64,000 bases of DNA. It comes from Phocaeicola barnesiae DSM 18169 = JCM 13652. GTDB lineage: Bacteria; Bacteroidota; Bacteroidia; Bacteroidales; Bacteroidaceae. Shown here one piece after another: positions 1 through 8,025 of this stretch (positions are counted from its first letter, which is position 1; every line of letters begins with the position of its first letter). Under the pieces are notes generated by a model that had not been told where the DNA came from, searched no databases, and saw nothing but the letters and a program-made list of their open reading frames with translations. A program made the position numbers and the translations under genes. The stretch lies in contig NZ_KB894659.1 of assembly GCF_000374585.1 (NCBI RefSeq), forward strand, positions 1-64,000. Reading direction: 5' to 3'.

Positions 1-56
1 ACAAGCAGCTGCAACACCTGAAGACAGGTGAATTTGCAATTCGGATTCTTAACTGA
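1..56 (+). CDS. C-terminal tail of an upstream gene (partial)
   Basis: Frame 3 is open from the window edge and ends in ...LKTGEFAIRILN followed by TGA at 54-56. The composition of these residues looks protein-like and the next ATG begins 4 nt later, as in a compact operon. Frame 2 is also open to a TGA at 29-31, so the reading frame is uncertain. Nothing in 17 residues identifies a family. Confidence 0.3.
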   Translation, partial: KQLQHLKTGEFAIRILN

Positions 57-60
57 CCCG

Positions 61-225
61 ATGACTTTGCTTTGTATCCTTATGCTGTTCATAATGGTTG
101 ATATGCTGTTTATTGCCTTGCTAGAGTCATTCTTTGCAAAAAACTCTTGGAGTTCACCGATAATATATCTATTTTTGTTCATGGCTAAAGGGTGCTATAT
201 CGTTTGTTTGGCGACATTAATATAG
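61..225 (+). CDS. small hydrophobic membrane protein, unknown
   Basis: A 54-residue ORF beginning MTLLCILMLF. A GTG start at 28 would add 11 residues and would overlap the upstream reading frame. It is almost entirely hydrophobic: one transmembrane segment at about residues 2-20 and a second at about 31-54, joined by a short loop with Glu, Lys and Ser. No family is recognised. The start lies 4 nt after a possible upstream stop, so it may be the last gene of an operon entering from the left. The AT-rich composition matches the beta-barrel gene that follows. It could be a chance ORF, but the transmembrane pattern and tight spacing favour a real small gene. Confidence 0.35.
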   Translation: MTLLCILMLFIMVDMLFIALLESFFAKNSWSSPIIYLFLFMAKGCYIVCLATLI

Positions 226-318
226 TGATAATCATCGAATTATCAAACTCTTTAGCCTTTTTTATTACATTATTTGAGTACTTGCGAAACTTGAAATATT
301 TATTGCTTAATACATGCG

Positions 319-326
319 TAATTTTG
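319..326 (+). promoter_or_regulatory. candidate -7 element for the beta-barrel operon
   Basis: TAATTTTG matches the Bacteroides -7 consensus TAnnTTTG. No TTTG lies at the ideal 19 bp spacing; TTG at 291-293 is too far away. Transcription would start near 333, about 60 nt before the first in-frame ATG (394). Confidence 0.45.
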
Positions 327-393
327 CGTAATTTAATTGTTGGTTAAGAAATCGGCAACTTCTATTTTTGCCTCACAAAATAAAAGATTGCCT

Positions 394-672
394 ATGAATA
401 CATTAAAATTGTTTTTAACATTGTCGCTTTTGGTGTCAGGTGGAATGGAATCAGCACAAGCATGTAAAGCACGTATTTTACTCTGTATTCTAGCTATATG
501 CTGTTTCCCGTTGAGCATCTATAGCGCGCACAAAATAACAGGACACGTTACGGATTCGTCGCAGAATCCGATACCGATGGCTACCATACGGCTCCTACAG
601 CCTGACTCTTCGTTCGTGAAAGGTACCGTAACCGATAACAACGGCATATTCAATCTTGAAAATATAAAAAAT
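394..672 (+). pseudogene. fused remnants of two other gene 5' ends
   Basis: This stretch is open and in frame with the beta-barrel gene that follows, but reads as pieces of other genes. First comes a signal-peptide-like run beginning MNTLKLFLTL and ending ESAQA. Then comes a second secretion signal (KARILLCILAICCFPLSIYSA) that leads into an incomplete carboxypeptidase-D-regulatory-like domain (KITGHVTDSSQNPIPMATIR ... NNGIFNLENIK). That domain stops where the next complete signal peptide and regulatory domain begin at 673. An ATG at 462-464 sits one base out of frame with the second signal, as if a T had been inserted after an original start codon. The best reading is a recombination scar built from paralogous genes. 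It could still be translated as a 93-residue extension of the downstream protein. Confidence 0.6.
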
Positions 673-2988
673 ATGAGATTTTTACTTGTTGCATTAATGT
701 TATTTAGCACTACTTTTTTATTAGCTCAAAACATAGATGTTAAAGGGAAAATAGTAGATACGAATCAGCAAATATTGGAGGGTGCATCTATAGCAGTTTA
801 CAAACAAGATACAGTGTTGGTGAGTGGAACCATATCCAATGCAAAAGGCATGTTTGAGTTGAAAGATATGCCTTCTGACCATTATAAGATAACCGTTTCA
901 TACGTGGGGTATGTTACTGAAAATATTCAACTTTCAGGGTTGAAGGAGGATATAGACTTAGGGGTCATTTCACTGGTTTCAGATACGGAACTTGAAGAAA
1001 TAGTGGTAACAGGTTCCAGCAAGCGTTATGAAGTGAACCGCCAGATATTGATTCCCACCAAAGCGGTATCTGATATATCAAATAATGCATGGACACTGAT
1101 TAAAAACATGCAGCTCTCGCGTATCCGAATCAACCCGATAACCAATGAAATTACCACCGATAACGGTGGAGCGGTATTGTTGCAAATCAATGGTGCACCG
1201 GCAGAACGGGCAGAAATTATGAATCTGAAAGCGAAAGACATTATCCGGATAGAGTATTTGGACCAGCCGGGAGTACGTTATCAAGCCGCCACCGTAATCA
1301 ATTATATTGTAAAACAACGGGAACAGGGAGGATATCTGATGGCAAGTGCCAACCAAAATATTGACAAATATGGTATCGGACAATATACATTAGCAGGTAA
1401 TTACAATTGGTCAAAATCACAACTGGGGGTAGTATTGGATTACAACCGTTCGTATGTACAATGGACTCGAGAAAATGAATATACCTATGCTTTGCCTGAA
1501 GGCGATGTAAAACGGGTGGAAACAGGCATTCCAACATTGTATAATGACCAAGCAGTGAAAGCCTCTGTGAAATACACGCTTTCTGAACCAGACAAATATC
1601 TGTTTAGTGCGACATTTCGTAATCACTTTAACACTGTACCAAACCAGTTTTCCGACCGCCAAGGCTATGCAACAACATCTAATTCCAAACAAGAAACATT
1701 TTTCCAAGATTTCTCTACTTGGAAAGAAAATACCCCATCGTTGGATTTGTATTACCAGCGTAATTTAAAGAATAAGCAATTGTTGATATTCAATGTCGTT
1801 GGAACGCTGATTGATTCTAAAAGTACACATGATTATAATGAACTTATAGACGATAACCCCTCGTACACAATTCATTCGGCGATAGACGGAACAAAACGTT
1901 CCATCATTGCCGAAGCGGTATATGAAAAAGATTTTGAGAACATGGGGATGTTTAATGCCGGTGTTCGCTACAACCAAAGCCGGACAGAAAATGATTATTC
2001 AGGTGATGTAATTTCGAACGTCAATCTGAATTATGCTGAATCCTATTTATTTGCAGATTATACTTATCGCAAGAGTGGTTTTAGCTTGAATACAGGAATC
2101 AGTGGAAAATATACTTATTATAAACAAGGCGACAAAGACTACAAGCGTTTCAATCCACAACCTCGCTTATTGGCTCAATATCGATTCAAAAACAATATGT
2201 CACTACGTTATCGTTTCAACATGGACGTGTCTTCCCCCTCGTTGTCTGACTTGAACGATGTAGACCAAGAAATAGACAAATGGCAAATCAAACGAGGTAA
2301 TCCGTTTTTACAGAACAGTACAGAATATAGCCAAAGTTTGATGTATTCATACAACAACAAGTACTTCGATGTAGAATTGATCGGTGCTTATACGTATGCT
2401 GACAATCCTATCTATGAAACTGTTTTTGTGGAAAACAACCGAATTGTAAATACAATTGAAAATCAAAAAGACTGGCAACGCATACAGGTGCAGTCTACTT
2501 TCAATATCCATCCGATTGGCCAATATATCTCCTTACAACTTCGGCCACGCTTTTCGCGCTACATGATGCATGGAAACAATTATACACATACCTACAACAA
2601 TTGGGCACTCTATGCAACCTTGGTCGCCAGTTACGGTCGATGGTTTCTGAATGCCCAAGTGGAGACCCGGCACAATACGCTGGAAGGCGAAACAATCACA
2701 TACGGGCAAAACTTCCACATGATAGGAGCAGGATATAATGCCGATAAATGGAATCTCTCTGCTGGATTATTCCTCCCTTTCTCCAAGGATTATTCTCAGG
2801 CAACTCGTAATCTATCAAAAGCTGCTACCAGTTATTCAAATGTTCACTCCAATGATTTCCAAGCCTTAGTGTATGTCGCCGCTTCTATTAATCTGGACTT
2901 CGGGAAAAGGAAGAATGCGCAACGGCAACGTATCAATAATCAAGATACCGGATCTGGAGTATTGCAGTCTGGAAAGGCTAGCATGTAA
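673..2988 (+). CDS. outer-membrane beta-barrel protein (TonB-receptor-like, OMP_b-brl_3 type)
   Basis: A 771-residue outer-membrane protein. It has a signal peptide (MRFLLVALMLF...LLAQ), a carboxypeptidase-D-regulatory-like domain at about residues 20-100 (GKIVDTNQQILEGASI ... VSYVGY), a plug-like segment beginning LEEIVVTGSSKRYEV, then a long beta-barrel rich in alternating aromatic strands. The C-terminus (LDFGKRKN ... NNQDTGSGVL) matches the end usual in this Bacteroidetes barrel family. The start at 673 gives the family's usual length; the frame stays open upstream to 337 and contains remnants of other gene starts. The M50 gene follows after 19 nt, so the two are probably co-transcribed. 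The substrate is unknown. Its location before a PqqD-like M50 protease suggests transport of a peptide or modified product, which is inference. Confidence 0.85.
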   Translation: MRFLLVALMLFSTTFLLAQNIDVKGKIVDTNQQILEGASIAVYKQDTVLVSGTISNAKGMFELKDMPSDHYKITVSYVGYVTENIQLSGLKEDIDLGVISLVSDTELEEIVVTGSSKRYEVNRQILIPTKAVSDISNNAWTLIKNMQLSRIRINPITNEITTDNGGAVLLQINGAPAERAEIMNLKAKDIIRIEYLDQPGVRYQAATVINYIVKQREQGGYLMASANQNIDKYGIGQYTLAGNYNWSKSQLGVVLDYNRSYVQWTRENEYTYALPEGDVKRVETGIPTLYNDQAVKASVKYTLSEPDKYLFSATFRNHFNTVPNQFSDRQGYATTSNSKQETFFQDFSTWKENTPSLDLYYQRNLKNKQLLIFNVVGTLIDSKSTHDYNELIDDNPSYTIHSAIDGTKRSIIAEAVYEKDFENMGMFNAGVRYNQSRTENDYSGDVISNVNLNYAESYLFADYTYRKSGFSLNTGISGKYTYYKQGDKDYKRFNPQPRLLAQYRFKNNMSLRYRFNMDVSSPSLSDLNDVDQEIDKWQIKRGNPFLQNSTEYSQSLMYSYNNKYFDVELIGAYTYADNPIYETVFVENNRIVNTIENQKDWQRIQVQSTFNIHPIGQYISLQLRPRFSRYMMHGNNYTHTYNNWALYATLVASYGRWFLNAQVETRHNTLEGETITYGQNFHMIGAGYNADKWNLSAGLFLPFSKDYSQATRNLSKAATSYSNVHSNDFQALVYVAASINLDFGKRKNAQRQRINNQDTGSGVLQSGKASM

Positions 2989-3007
2989 TATATAGATATA
3001 ATATACA

Positions 3008-4210
3008 ATGAATAAATATAGTGCCATTAGTATTCATCCGCTAGCTTCATCAGTACAAAGGGAGCGTATCTTACTTTCATATCAGGGACAATATTACGAA
3101 GCGAACCAGTCCATTGTGGAATTGGTAAAAGAATTGCAATTCCACGAGACGGAAGAAGAAGCCATTGCTGCCTACACTAAAAAGAAGGCAGGCAAATACA
3201 CGCCCGAACAGGTACGGCTGATTATCGACAAGTTCATTACGCCCCTCTTTACGCCCAAGCCACCGAAGCGGTCTTTCCTCTACGAGAAGGAACTGTTCAG
3301 CGCGGCGGCGGTTGACAGATTCTCGGATGCGTTCCGCTTCCTGTTCAACCGTGGGTATATGCTGGCGGTGTTCCTTGTGGCTGCAGCCTTGGATGCCTGG
3401 TTCTTCCTCCGCACGCCCGACCTCCTGCTGTTCAACAACAAGGTGAACATCTATCTGGTGGTGGGACTGTTCGTCTTCATGCTGGCTTCATCGTTCTTTC
3501 ACGAACTGGGGCACGCCTCCGCCTGCAAGCACTTCGGCGTACGGCACGGCGGCATCGGCTTCGGGCTGTACCTCAACTTCCCCGTACTCTATACCGATGT
3601 GACCGAAGTCTGGAAGCTGGACCGGACGCAACGGTGTGTGGTGAACCTGGCCGGGGTGTATTTCCAGAGCTATTGGCTTATAATCCTGCTGGTGGCCTTT
3701 CTGATGACGGGAAACGACATCGTCCGTTACCTGATTCTGGTGATGAACCTCGGTTTCGTGATGACCCTGAATCCCTTCTTCAAGTTCGACGGCTACTGGC
3801 TGGCATCCGACCTGCTGGGGGTGCCCAACCTGCGGCAGCGTTCGCTGGAACTGCTGGGCTACGTATGGAAGAAGCTGTGGAAAAGACCGGAAGGCAAACG
3901 TCCTTACCTGCTGCAGATCCGTCCGCTGGAGCGGTACGGGCTGCTCGTCTATTCGGTGACGGTCAATCTTTTTATGGGATTCTACTTCGTATATGTCATT
4001 CCGACCTTCCTGTACCGGTTTGTACAGACCTTCCCCGACGCGGTGAACGAACTGATTCTTTACCTGTCGAACCGGATGATGCCGCCGTTTGCCTTGCTGC
4101 GTAACATCGGCATGCAGCTGGTCTTTCTCGGACTGATAGGCTATCTGGTATACAGGTCTGTTATCCCTCTGGTAAGACGTTATGGAAGAAATAAGATACA
4201 GCGGGGGTAA
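3008..4210 (+). CDS. M50-family membrane zinc metalloprotease with PqqD-like N-terminus
   Basis: A 400-residue polytopic membrane protein. Residues about 1-80 look like a PqqD-type winged-helix or peptide-binding domain, of the kind that recognises leader peptides in RiPP pathways. The membrane part carries the zinc motif HELGH near residue 165 and a second conserved motif NPFFKFDGYW near residue 255, the site of the third zinc ligand in M50 proteases. About six to eight transmembrane segments are visible. By family analogy it would cleave a leader or membrane-embedded substrate in the inner membrane. The stop overlaps the next gene by 29 nt, indicating translational coupling. Composition changes sharply inside the gene: the first 150-200 nt are AT-rich like the upstream barrel gene and the rest is markedly GC-rich. 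No precursor peptide was identified nearby. Confidence 0.85.
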   Translation: MNKYSAISIHPLASSVQRERILLSYQGQYYEANQSIVELVKELQFHETEEEAIAAYTKKKAGKYTPEQVRLIIDKFITPLFTPKPPKRSFLYEKELFSAAAVDRFSDAFRFLFNRGYMLAVFLVAAALDAWFFLRTPDLLLFNNKVNIYLVVGLFVFMLASSFFHELGHASACKHFGVRHGGIGFGLYLNFPVLYTDVTEVWKLDRTQRCVVNLAGVYFQSYWLIILLVAFLMTGNDIVRYLILVMNLGFVMTLNPFFKFDGYWLASDLLGVPNLRQRSLELLGYVWKKLWKRPEGKRPYLLQIRPLERYGLLVYSVTVNLFMGFYFVYVIPTFLYRFVQTFPDAVNELILYLSNRMMPPFALLRNIGMQLVFLGLIGYLVYRSVIPLVRRYGRNKIQRG

Positions 4211-6089
4211 AGAAATCTGTGTGGCGCTTGGGGTGACGATTCTTCTGGCACTGTTCCTGTTCAGGGTGGAAGATTCGTACCGCATCGGCCTGTTGCTGGT
4301 GGCTGGGGCACTGCTGCTCCTGCGCCCGCTTCCTTTCCGGAAATGGAGCCGGCTGGACGGATGCGTAGCGGCCCTTGCCCTGTCCGACCTCTTTTCCTGT
4401 TTTTATGCAGCCTGTCCGATACCTGCCCTGGACGCGGCTTTTTATTCGGCCTATATGCTGGCAACGTATTTTGTCTGCCGGAGGCTGTTCGCCCACGGGC
4501 GTGCCTTGCAGGTTTTACGTGTGGGAAGCTTGTTCCCGATAGGAGCTGCCCTCCTGCTGGCTGTCTGTTCCTTCTTTGTTTTCCGAAGCTCGGTACTGGA
4601 AGCCGGGTTCGAAGATACGTATCATTTCCGCTTTTTGTTCCGTCCGTTGGGCTACATCACCAACATCTGGGCAGAAGTGCTGCTGATGGTGTCCGGGTGG
4701 ATTTGCCTGATGCGCCGTTGGTCGGTACCGCTTCAGTTTTTATGCCTTCTGGCCATCCTGCTTTCCTTTTCGCGCGGTGCCTATGTTGCACTCGGCATTT
4801 ATCTGCTTTTTGCACTGCTGTTTTTCCCGAAAGCAGAAAAACTGCGGTTGTGGCTGCCGGCTGTGGCCGCCATGCTTCTGGTTGCAGTCCTCTTGCCAAA
4901 GGAGATGCACACCACCCTGCAGATGAACCGTACCGCTTCTCAGCAGCAGAGCACCGAGAGCCGGATAAGCGGCACTGCGGCTGCCTGGCAGGCGTTTACG
5001 GAACGTCCCTTCATGGGGTATGGAAACGGTAATTATACGTATGCCGTTGATGCCATTACCGGACAGGACAGTACGAAGCCGTTTACTTCCATTGCCCCCA
5101 GCTTGCCGGTTCAGCTTCTGGTCGAGAAGGGCATATGCGGAACGTTGGTTTATCTGTTTGCAGGAATAATGATAGTCCGGACCTTGTGGCAGCATCGGAA
5201 AAAGCCGGACAGCCGCATCATTGCAGCAACCCTGCTGGCTGTCCTCGTGAAAGATTTCGCTCAGGCCACATGGCTGGGTACGCCTGTTTTGCTGCTGATG
5301 TCTTATATCTTGCCGGCTTATCTGCAACGGGATGAAACCCTTTCAGCCGAAACAGACCGTACGGCTTATATGGTTCCGGCATTTGCAGTGGCTTTATGGG
5401 TGAGCTGGAACATTCCGTCGTTCCGTTTTCTGACAGATTCCACTCTCGATTATTTGCAGGACAGGAACTATGATGCTGCCTGTGCCTGCCATCCGGAAGA
5501 TGTCCAGCTGCAATATCTGTATGCCCTGTCCGTAGCAAATGAATATCCCGAAAAATCAGACTCGATTTTGGAATCTCTTGCGTCCCGTTATCCGAGGAAC
5601 AGCCTGTATCTGTCGGCATACGCCAGACGATGCTATCAGCAAGGCGACAGTGCGGCTGCTTTACAGCTGATGGCGGAAGCCGTACGTTACACACCGCGTA
5701 TGGCCAATGGCGAACTGATGCAGGCATGGAAGCATCAAGATTCACTGTTCTACAACCGGGTGTGGGAGGCAGCCGTTTCTTTTCGTCCCGCACCGGGCGC
5801 GGCACCTGCCGATTATGCCCGTTACGGCTATCTGGCATATACAGCCGGGGATACGCTGCAAGCTGAAAAGTATCTGCGACAGGCTGTCCGTGCATTGCCC
5901 AATCTGACGACTCCATGGCTGCTGCTGGGTGATACGATGAAATACCGTCTGCTTATTTATGGTGCCTTCCAGCGGGATTTGTCGCATAAAAAACTGCCGG
6001 AACAGCCTGTTCTTACTTCCGACAGCCTTTTCTATATGAATTACGATTTGAAAGTACAGAACTGGTATGGCGGTAGTCTGAATCAATAA
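4182..6089 (+). CDS. O-antigen ligase/polymerase-like membrane protein with TPR C-terminus
   Basis: A 635-residue protein with about ten transmembrane segments in residues 1-400, followed by a soluble C-terminal region (about 430-635) with TPR-like helical repeats. A periplasmic loop near residues 270-290 reads RPFMGYGNGNYTYAVD, resembling the G-x-G motif of the Wzy_C/O-antigen ligase superfamily. Members join lipid-linked glycans to lipid A, to proteins (PglL-like) or to other glycans. The start overlaps the M50 protease gene by 29 nt, so the two are translationally coupled and probably work together. Linkage to a PqqD-like protease rather than glycosyltransferases is unusual for an O-antigen gene, so the acceptor might be a peptide or protein. 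Composition is GC-rich like the 3' part of the M50 gene. Confidence 0.78.
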   Translation: MEEIRYSGGKEICVALGVTILLALFLFRVEDSYRIGLLLVAGALLLLRPLPFRKWSRLDGCVAALALSDLFSCFYAACPIPALDAAFYSAYMLATYFVCRRLFAHGRALQVLRVGSLFPIGAALLLAVCSFFVFRSSVLEAGFEDTYHFRFLFRPLGYITNIWAEVLLMVSGWICLMRRWSVPLQFLCLLAILLSFSRGAYVALGIYLLFALLFFPKAEKLRLWLPAVAAMLLVAVLLPKEMHTTLQMNRTASQQQSTESRISGTAAAWQAFTERPFMGYGNGNYTYAVDAITGQDSTKPFTSIAPSLPVQLLVEKGICGTLVYLFAGIMIVRTLWQHRKKPDSRIIAATLLAVLVKDFAQATWLGTPVLLLMSYILPAYLQRDETLSAETDRTAYMVPAFAVALWVSWNIPSFRFLTDSTLDYLQDRNYDAACACHPEDVQLQYLYALSVANEYPEKSDSILESLASRYPRNSLYLSAYARRCYQQGDSAAALQLMAEAVRYTPRMANGELMQAWKHQDSLFYNRVWEAAVSFRPAPGAAPADYARYGYLAYTAGDTLQAEKYLRQAVRALPNLTTPWLLLGDTMKYRLLIYGAFQRDLSHKKLPEQPVLTSDSLFYMNYDLKVQNWYGGSLNQ

Positions 6090-6166
6090 TTCATAAACAA
6101 TGAAGGTTATACATCCACCAGAATAAAAGCGACTACCAAGGAACTACCGGCAGCAGTCCAACCTTC

Positions 6167-7744
6167 CTATTCATCGCTACAGACCGCCTTCCACTCGCCG
6201 ATGGTCCCCGTCTCGGAAGAAAAGACGGCACCTATCCTGTACAACTTGCGGGGATCGGAAGCGTATTCGCGGGCATAACCCTTCTCCTCTATCTGGCGCA
6301 ACGCATCGGAAGCCGTACCGTCCAGCTTGAACTCGAAAATGTAGACATACTCCGGAGTCTCTACGATACAGTCCACACGGCCCTGGATCTGAACCTTCTC
6401 CACATACACCGTATAGACACTCACCAGACGCATGATCAGATAAAAAGTATACTGGAAATAACGCTCACGCTCGGCCTCATCCTCCTTGCGGCGCATCGTA
6501 TAGGGTATACCTGCCAGAAAGGAGGTGAACAGCGTACAGAGCTTTTCCGGATTGCCGGCTTCCATGGAATCAACAACATCGTCAATCCAATTGGATACTA
6601 GCTGCTTGGGCCTTAAATAGGAAGTTGCCAGAGCTGTCAGAAATCCGTTCTTCACCTCGTTGTTAGGAAAATCCAGCAGGAACTTGTTCCGTCTCATGTC
6701 ATAATCCTTGATGGTCAGGTAACCGCTCTGGTAGATCATCGGCAGGGGCTGTTCCATGTCGGCCTTGTAGTCGATAAACTCCTCGGGACGGTAATATTTG
6801 CCAGTCAGTTCGTTCATGTTCTCACGGAAATGGGACAGCAGCCATACCAAATAGGTAGGAGTTCCCGAACTGAACCAGTAATCGTAGATGCGGCGCTTGC
6901 TGAAAGCATTGAGCAGACTGAACGGATTGTATATATCCGTCAGCCGGTCGCTGAAATGATACCCGTCATATTGCAGTTTCAACCGCTGACGCATCTCCTC
7001 TGCCGTACAACGGTAATCCGCAGCCATGCGTGCTACAGGCTCCGCAAAATAACGGTCCAACTCCTCCTGGGTTATGCCGCAAAGCGACTCGTAGTCCATG
7101 CTCATGCTGATGTCGTCGGGCTGGTTGAAACCGCTGAAAACACTCACCTGAGAGAACTTGGTCACACCCGTCAGAAGCACGAACTGAAGGTGACGGTCGG
7201 CAGCCTTGAATACCGAATAGAAACCCTTCAGTACGTTCCGGTGGCGGTCTTCCAGCGCGGTGTCCACATCGAGCACATCCAGTATCGGCTTGTCGTACTC
7301 ATCAATCAGCACTACGGCACGGCGGCCGCTCTCTTCGTGGGCGGCACGGAGCACTTCTGCAAAGCGATCGCCCAAGCCAAGTTCCTTCTCACGGCCCGAA
7401 AGACCATACTGACGCTCCCATTCGGAAATATAGAACCTCAGTTTATTCTCCAGCTCACCGGCATTGGTATAATTCCCTCCGTTGAAATCCACATGAAATA
7501 CCGGATAGACATACCAGTCCTTCTCCAGGCGCTCCATGGCCAGACCGCGGAACAGCTCCTTACGTCCCTGATAATAGTTCTCCAGCGTAGAGACCAACAG
7601 GCTCTTCCCGAAACGGCGGGGACGGCTCAGGAAACAGATACTGCTCTCGTGGGTCAGCCTGTAGATTAATTCAGTCTTGTCGACATAGACGTAACCGCCT
7701 TCGATGATGCGTTCGAAACTCTGTATGCCAATGGGATATTTCAT
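6167..7744 (-). CDS. AAA-ATPase-like / PD-(D/E)XK nuclease domain protein
   Basis: A 525-residue protein of a family present in many copies in Bacteroides genomes. The N-terminal AAA-ATPase-like domain (about 1-300) begins MKYPIGIQSFERII and has a Walker A-like motif RPRRFGKSLL near residue 42 and Walker B VVLIDEYDKP near 145. The C-terminal domain has the PD-(D/E)XK pattern GRVDCIV ... YIFEFKLD near residues 455-475. The length is normal and both active sites look intact. The function of the family is unsettled; a nuclease or mobile-element/defence role has been suggested from its domains. It stands alone between a convergent membrane gene and glsB, and its promoter is overlapped by a 51-bp palindrome. 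Confidence 0.9.
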   Translation of the reverse strand: MKYPIGIQSFERIIEGGYVYVDKTELIYRLTHESSICFLSRPRRFGKSLLVSTLENYYQGRKELFRGLAMERLEKDWYVYPVFHVDFNGGNYTNAGELENKLRFYISEWERQYGLSGREKELGLGDRFAEVLRAAHEESGRRAVVLIDEYDKPILDVLDVDTALEDRHRNVLKGFYSVFKAADRHLQFVLLTGVTKFSQVSVFSGFNQPDDISMSMDYESLCGITQEELDRYFAEPVARMAADYRCTAEEMRQRLKLQYDGYHFSDRLTDIYNPFSLLNAFSKRRIYDYWFSSGTPTYLVWLLSHFRENMNELTGKYYRPEEFIDYKADMEQPLPMIYQSGYLTIKDYDMRRNKFLLDFPNNEVKNGFLTALATSYLRPKQLVSNWIDDVVDSMEAGNPEKLCTLFTSFLAGIPYTMRRKEDEAERERYFQYTFYLIMRLVSVYTVYVEKVQIQGRVDCIVETPEYVYIFEFKLDGTASDALRQIEEKGYAREYASDPRKLYRIGAVFSSETGTIGEWKAVCSDE

Positions 7745-7790
7745 GTAGCTATGAATATTAATAATGGATAACGGAAAAACGTTTGAAATT

Positions 7791-7821
7791 CAAAGATACA
7801 AAAAAGTCGGGGAGAGTCAAA
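7791..7821 (-). promoter_or_regulatory. promoter of the AAA-ATPase/PDDEXK gene
   Basis: On the minus strand TATCTTTG (7791-7798) fits TAnnTTTG, and TTTG (7818-7821) lies exactly 19 bp upstream, the ideal Bacteroides -33/-7 arrangement. The start codon is 47 nt downstream. The -33 element lies inside the left arm of the palindrome at 7807-7857. Confidence 0.75.
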
Positions 7822-7857
7822 CGAAAAAACTGTTTTTTCAAGTTTGATTCTCCCCGA
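7807..7857. repeat. 51-bp near-perfect palindrome
   Basis: The left arm TCGGGGAGAGTCAAAC pairs with the right arm GTTTGATTCTCCCCGA with one G/A mismatch, and the inner part (GAAAAAAC, GTTTTTTC) pairs as well, so almost the whole 51 bp can fold into one hairpin. It covers the -33 box of the ATPase promoter. It could be an operator, a factor-binding site or a dispersed palindromic element. Confidence 0.8.
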
Positions 7858-7963
7858 ATCGCTTCGATATTCGTTTGATACAAATCCAACATAACCCAAA
7901 GAATCTGTACCAGCGAAAACGAAAAGCTATCTGAAACAAGTATTCGCTATCCGGTATATTCAA

Positions 7964-8005
7964 CAAAAAACAGCCTGCCTACAGTACAAAACTGTAGACA
8001 GGCTG
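7964..8005 (-). terminator. terminator of glsA-glsB
   Basis: The stem CAGCCTGYCTACAG/CTGTAGACAGGCTG with a short loop is followed, in the minus-strand direction, by a run of six T. It lies just past the glsB stop. Confidence 0.85.
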
Positions 8006-8025
8006 CTTATGATAAAATACATAAA

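Noticed and set aside
3488-4285. 265-residue minus-strand open frame opposite the M50 gene
   Set aside because: It is a GC-rich antisense frame; the sense strand codes for the M50 motifs.
6090-6166. terminator between the ligase-like gene and the AAA-ATPase gene
   Set aside because: Only a loose GAAGGTT/AACCTTC pairing with a very large loop is visible; not convincing.
6830-7669. 279-residue plus-strand open frame opposite the AAA-ATPase gene
   Set aside because: Antisense frame; Walker and nuclease motifs are on the other strand.
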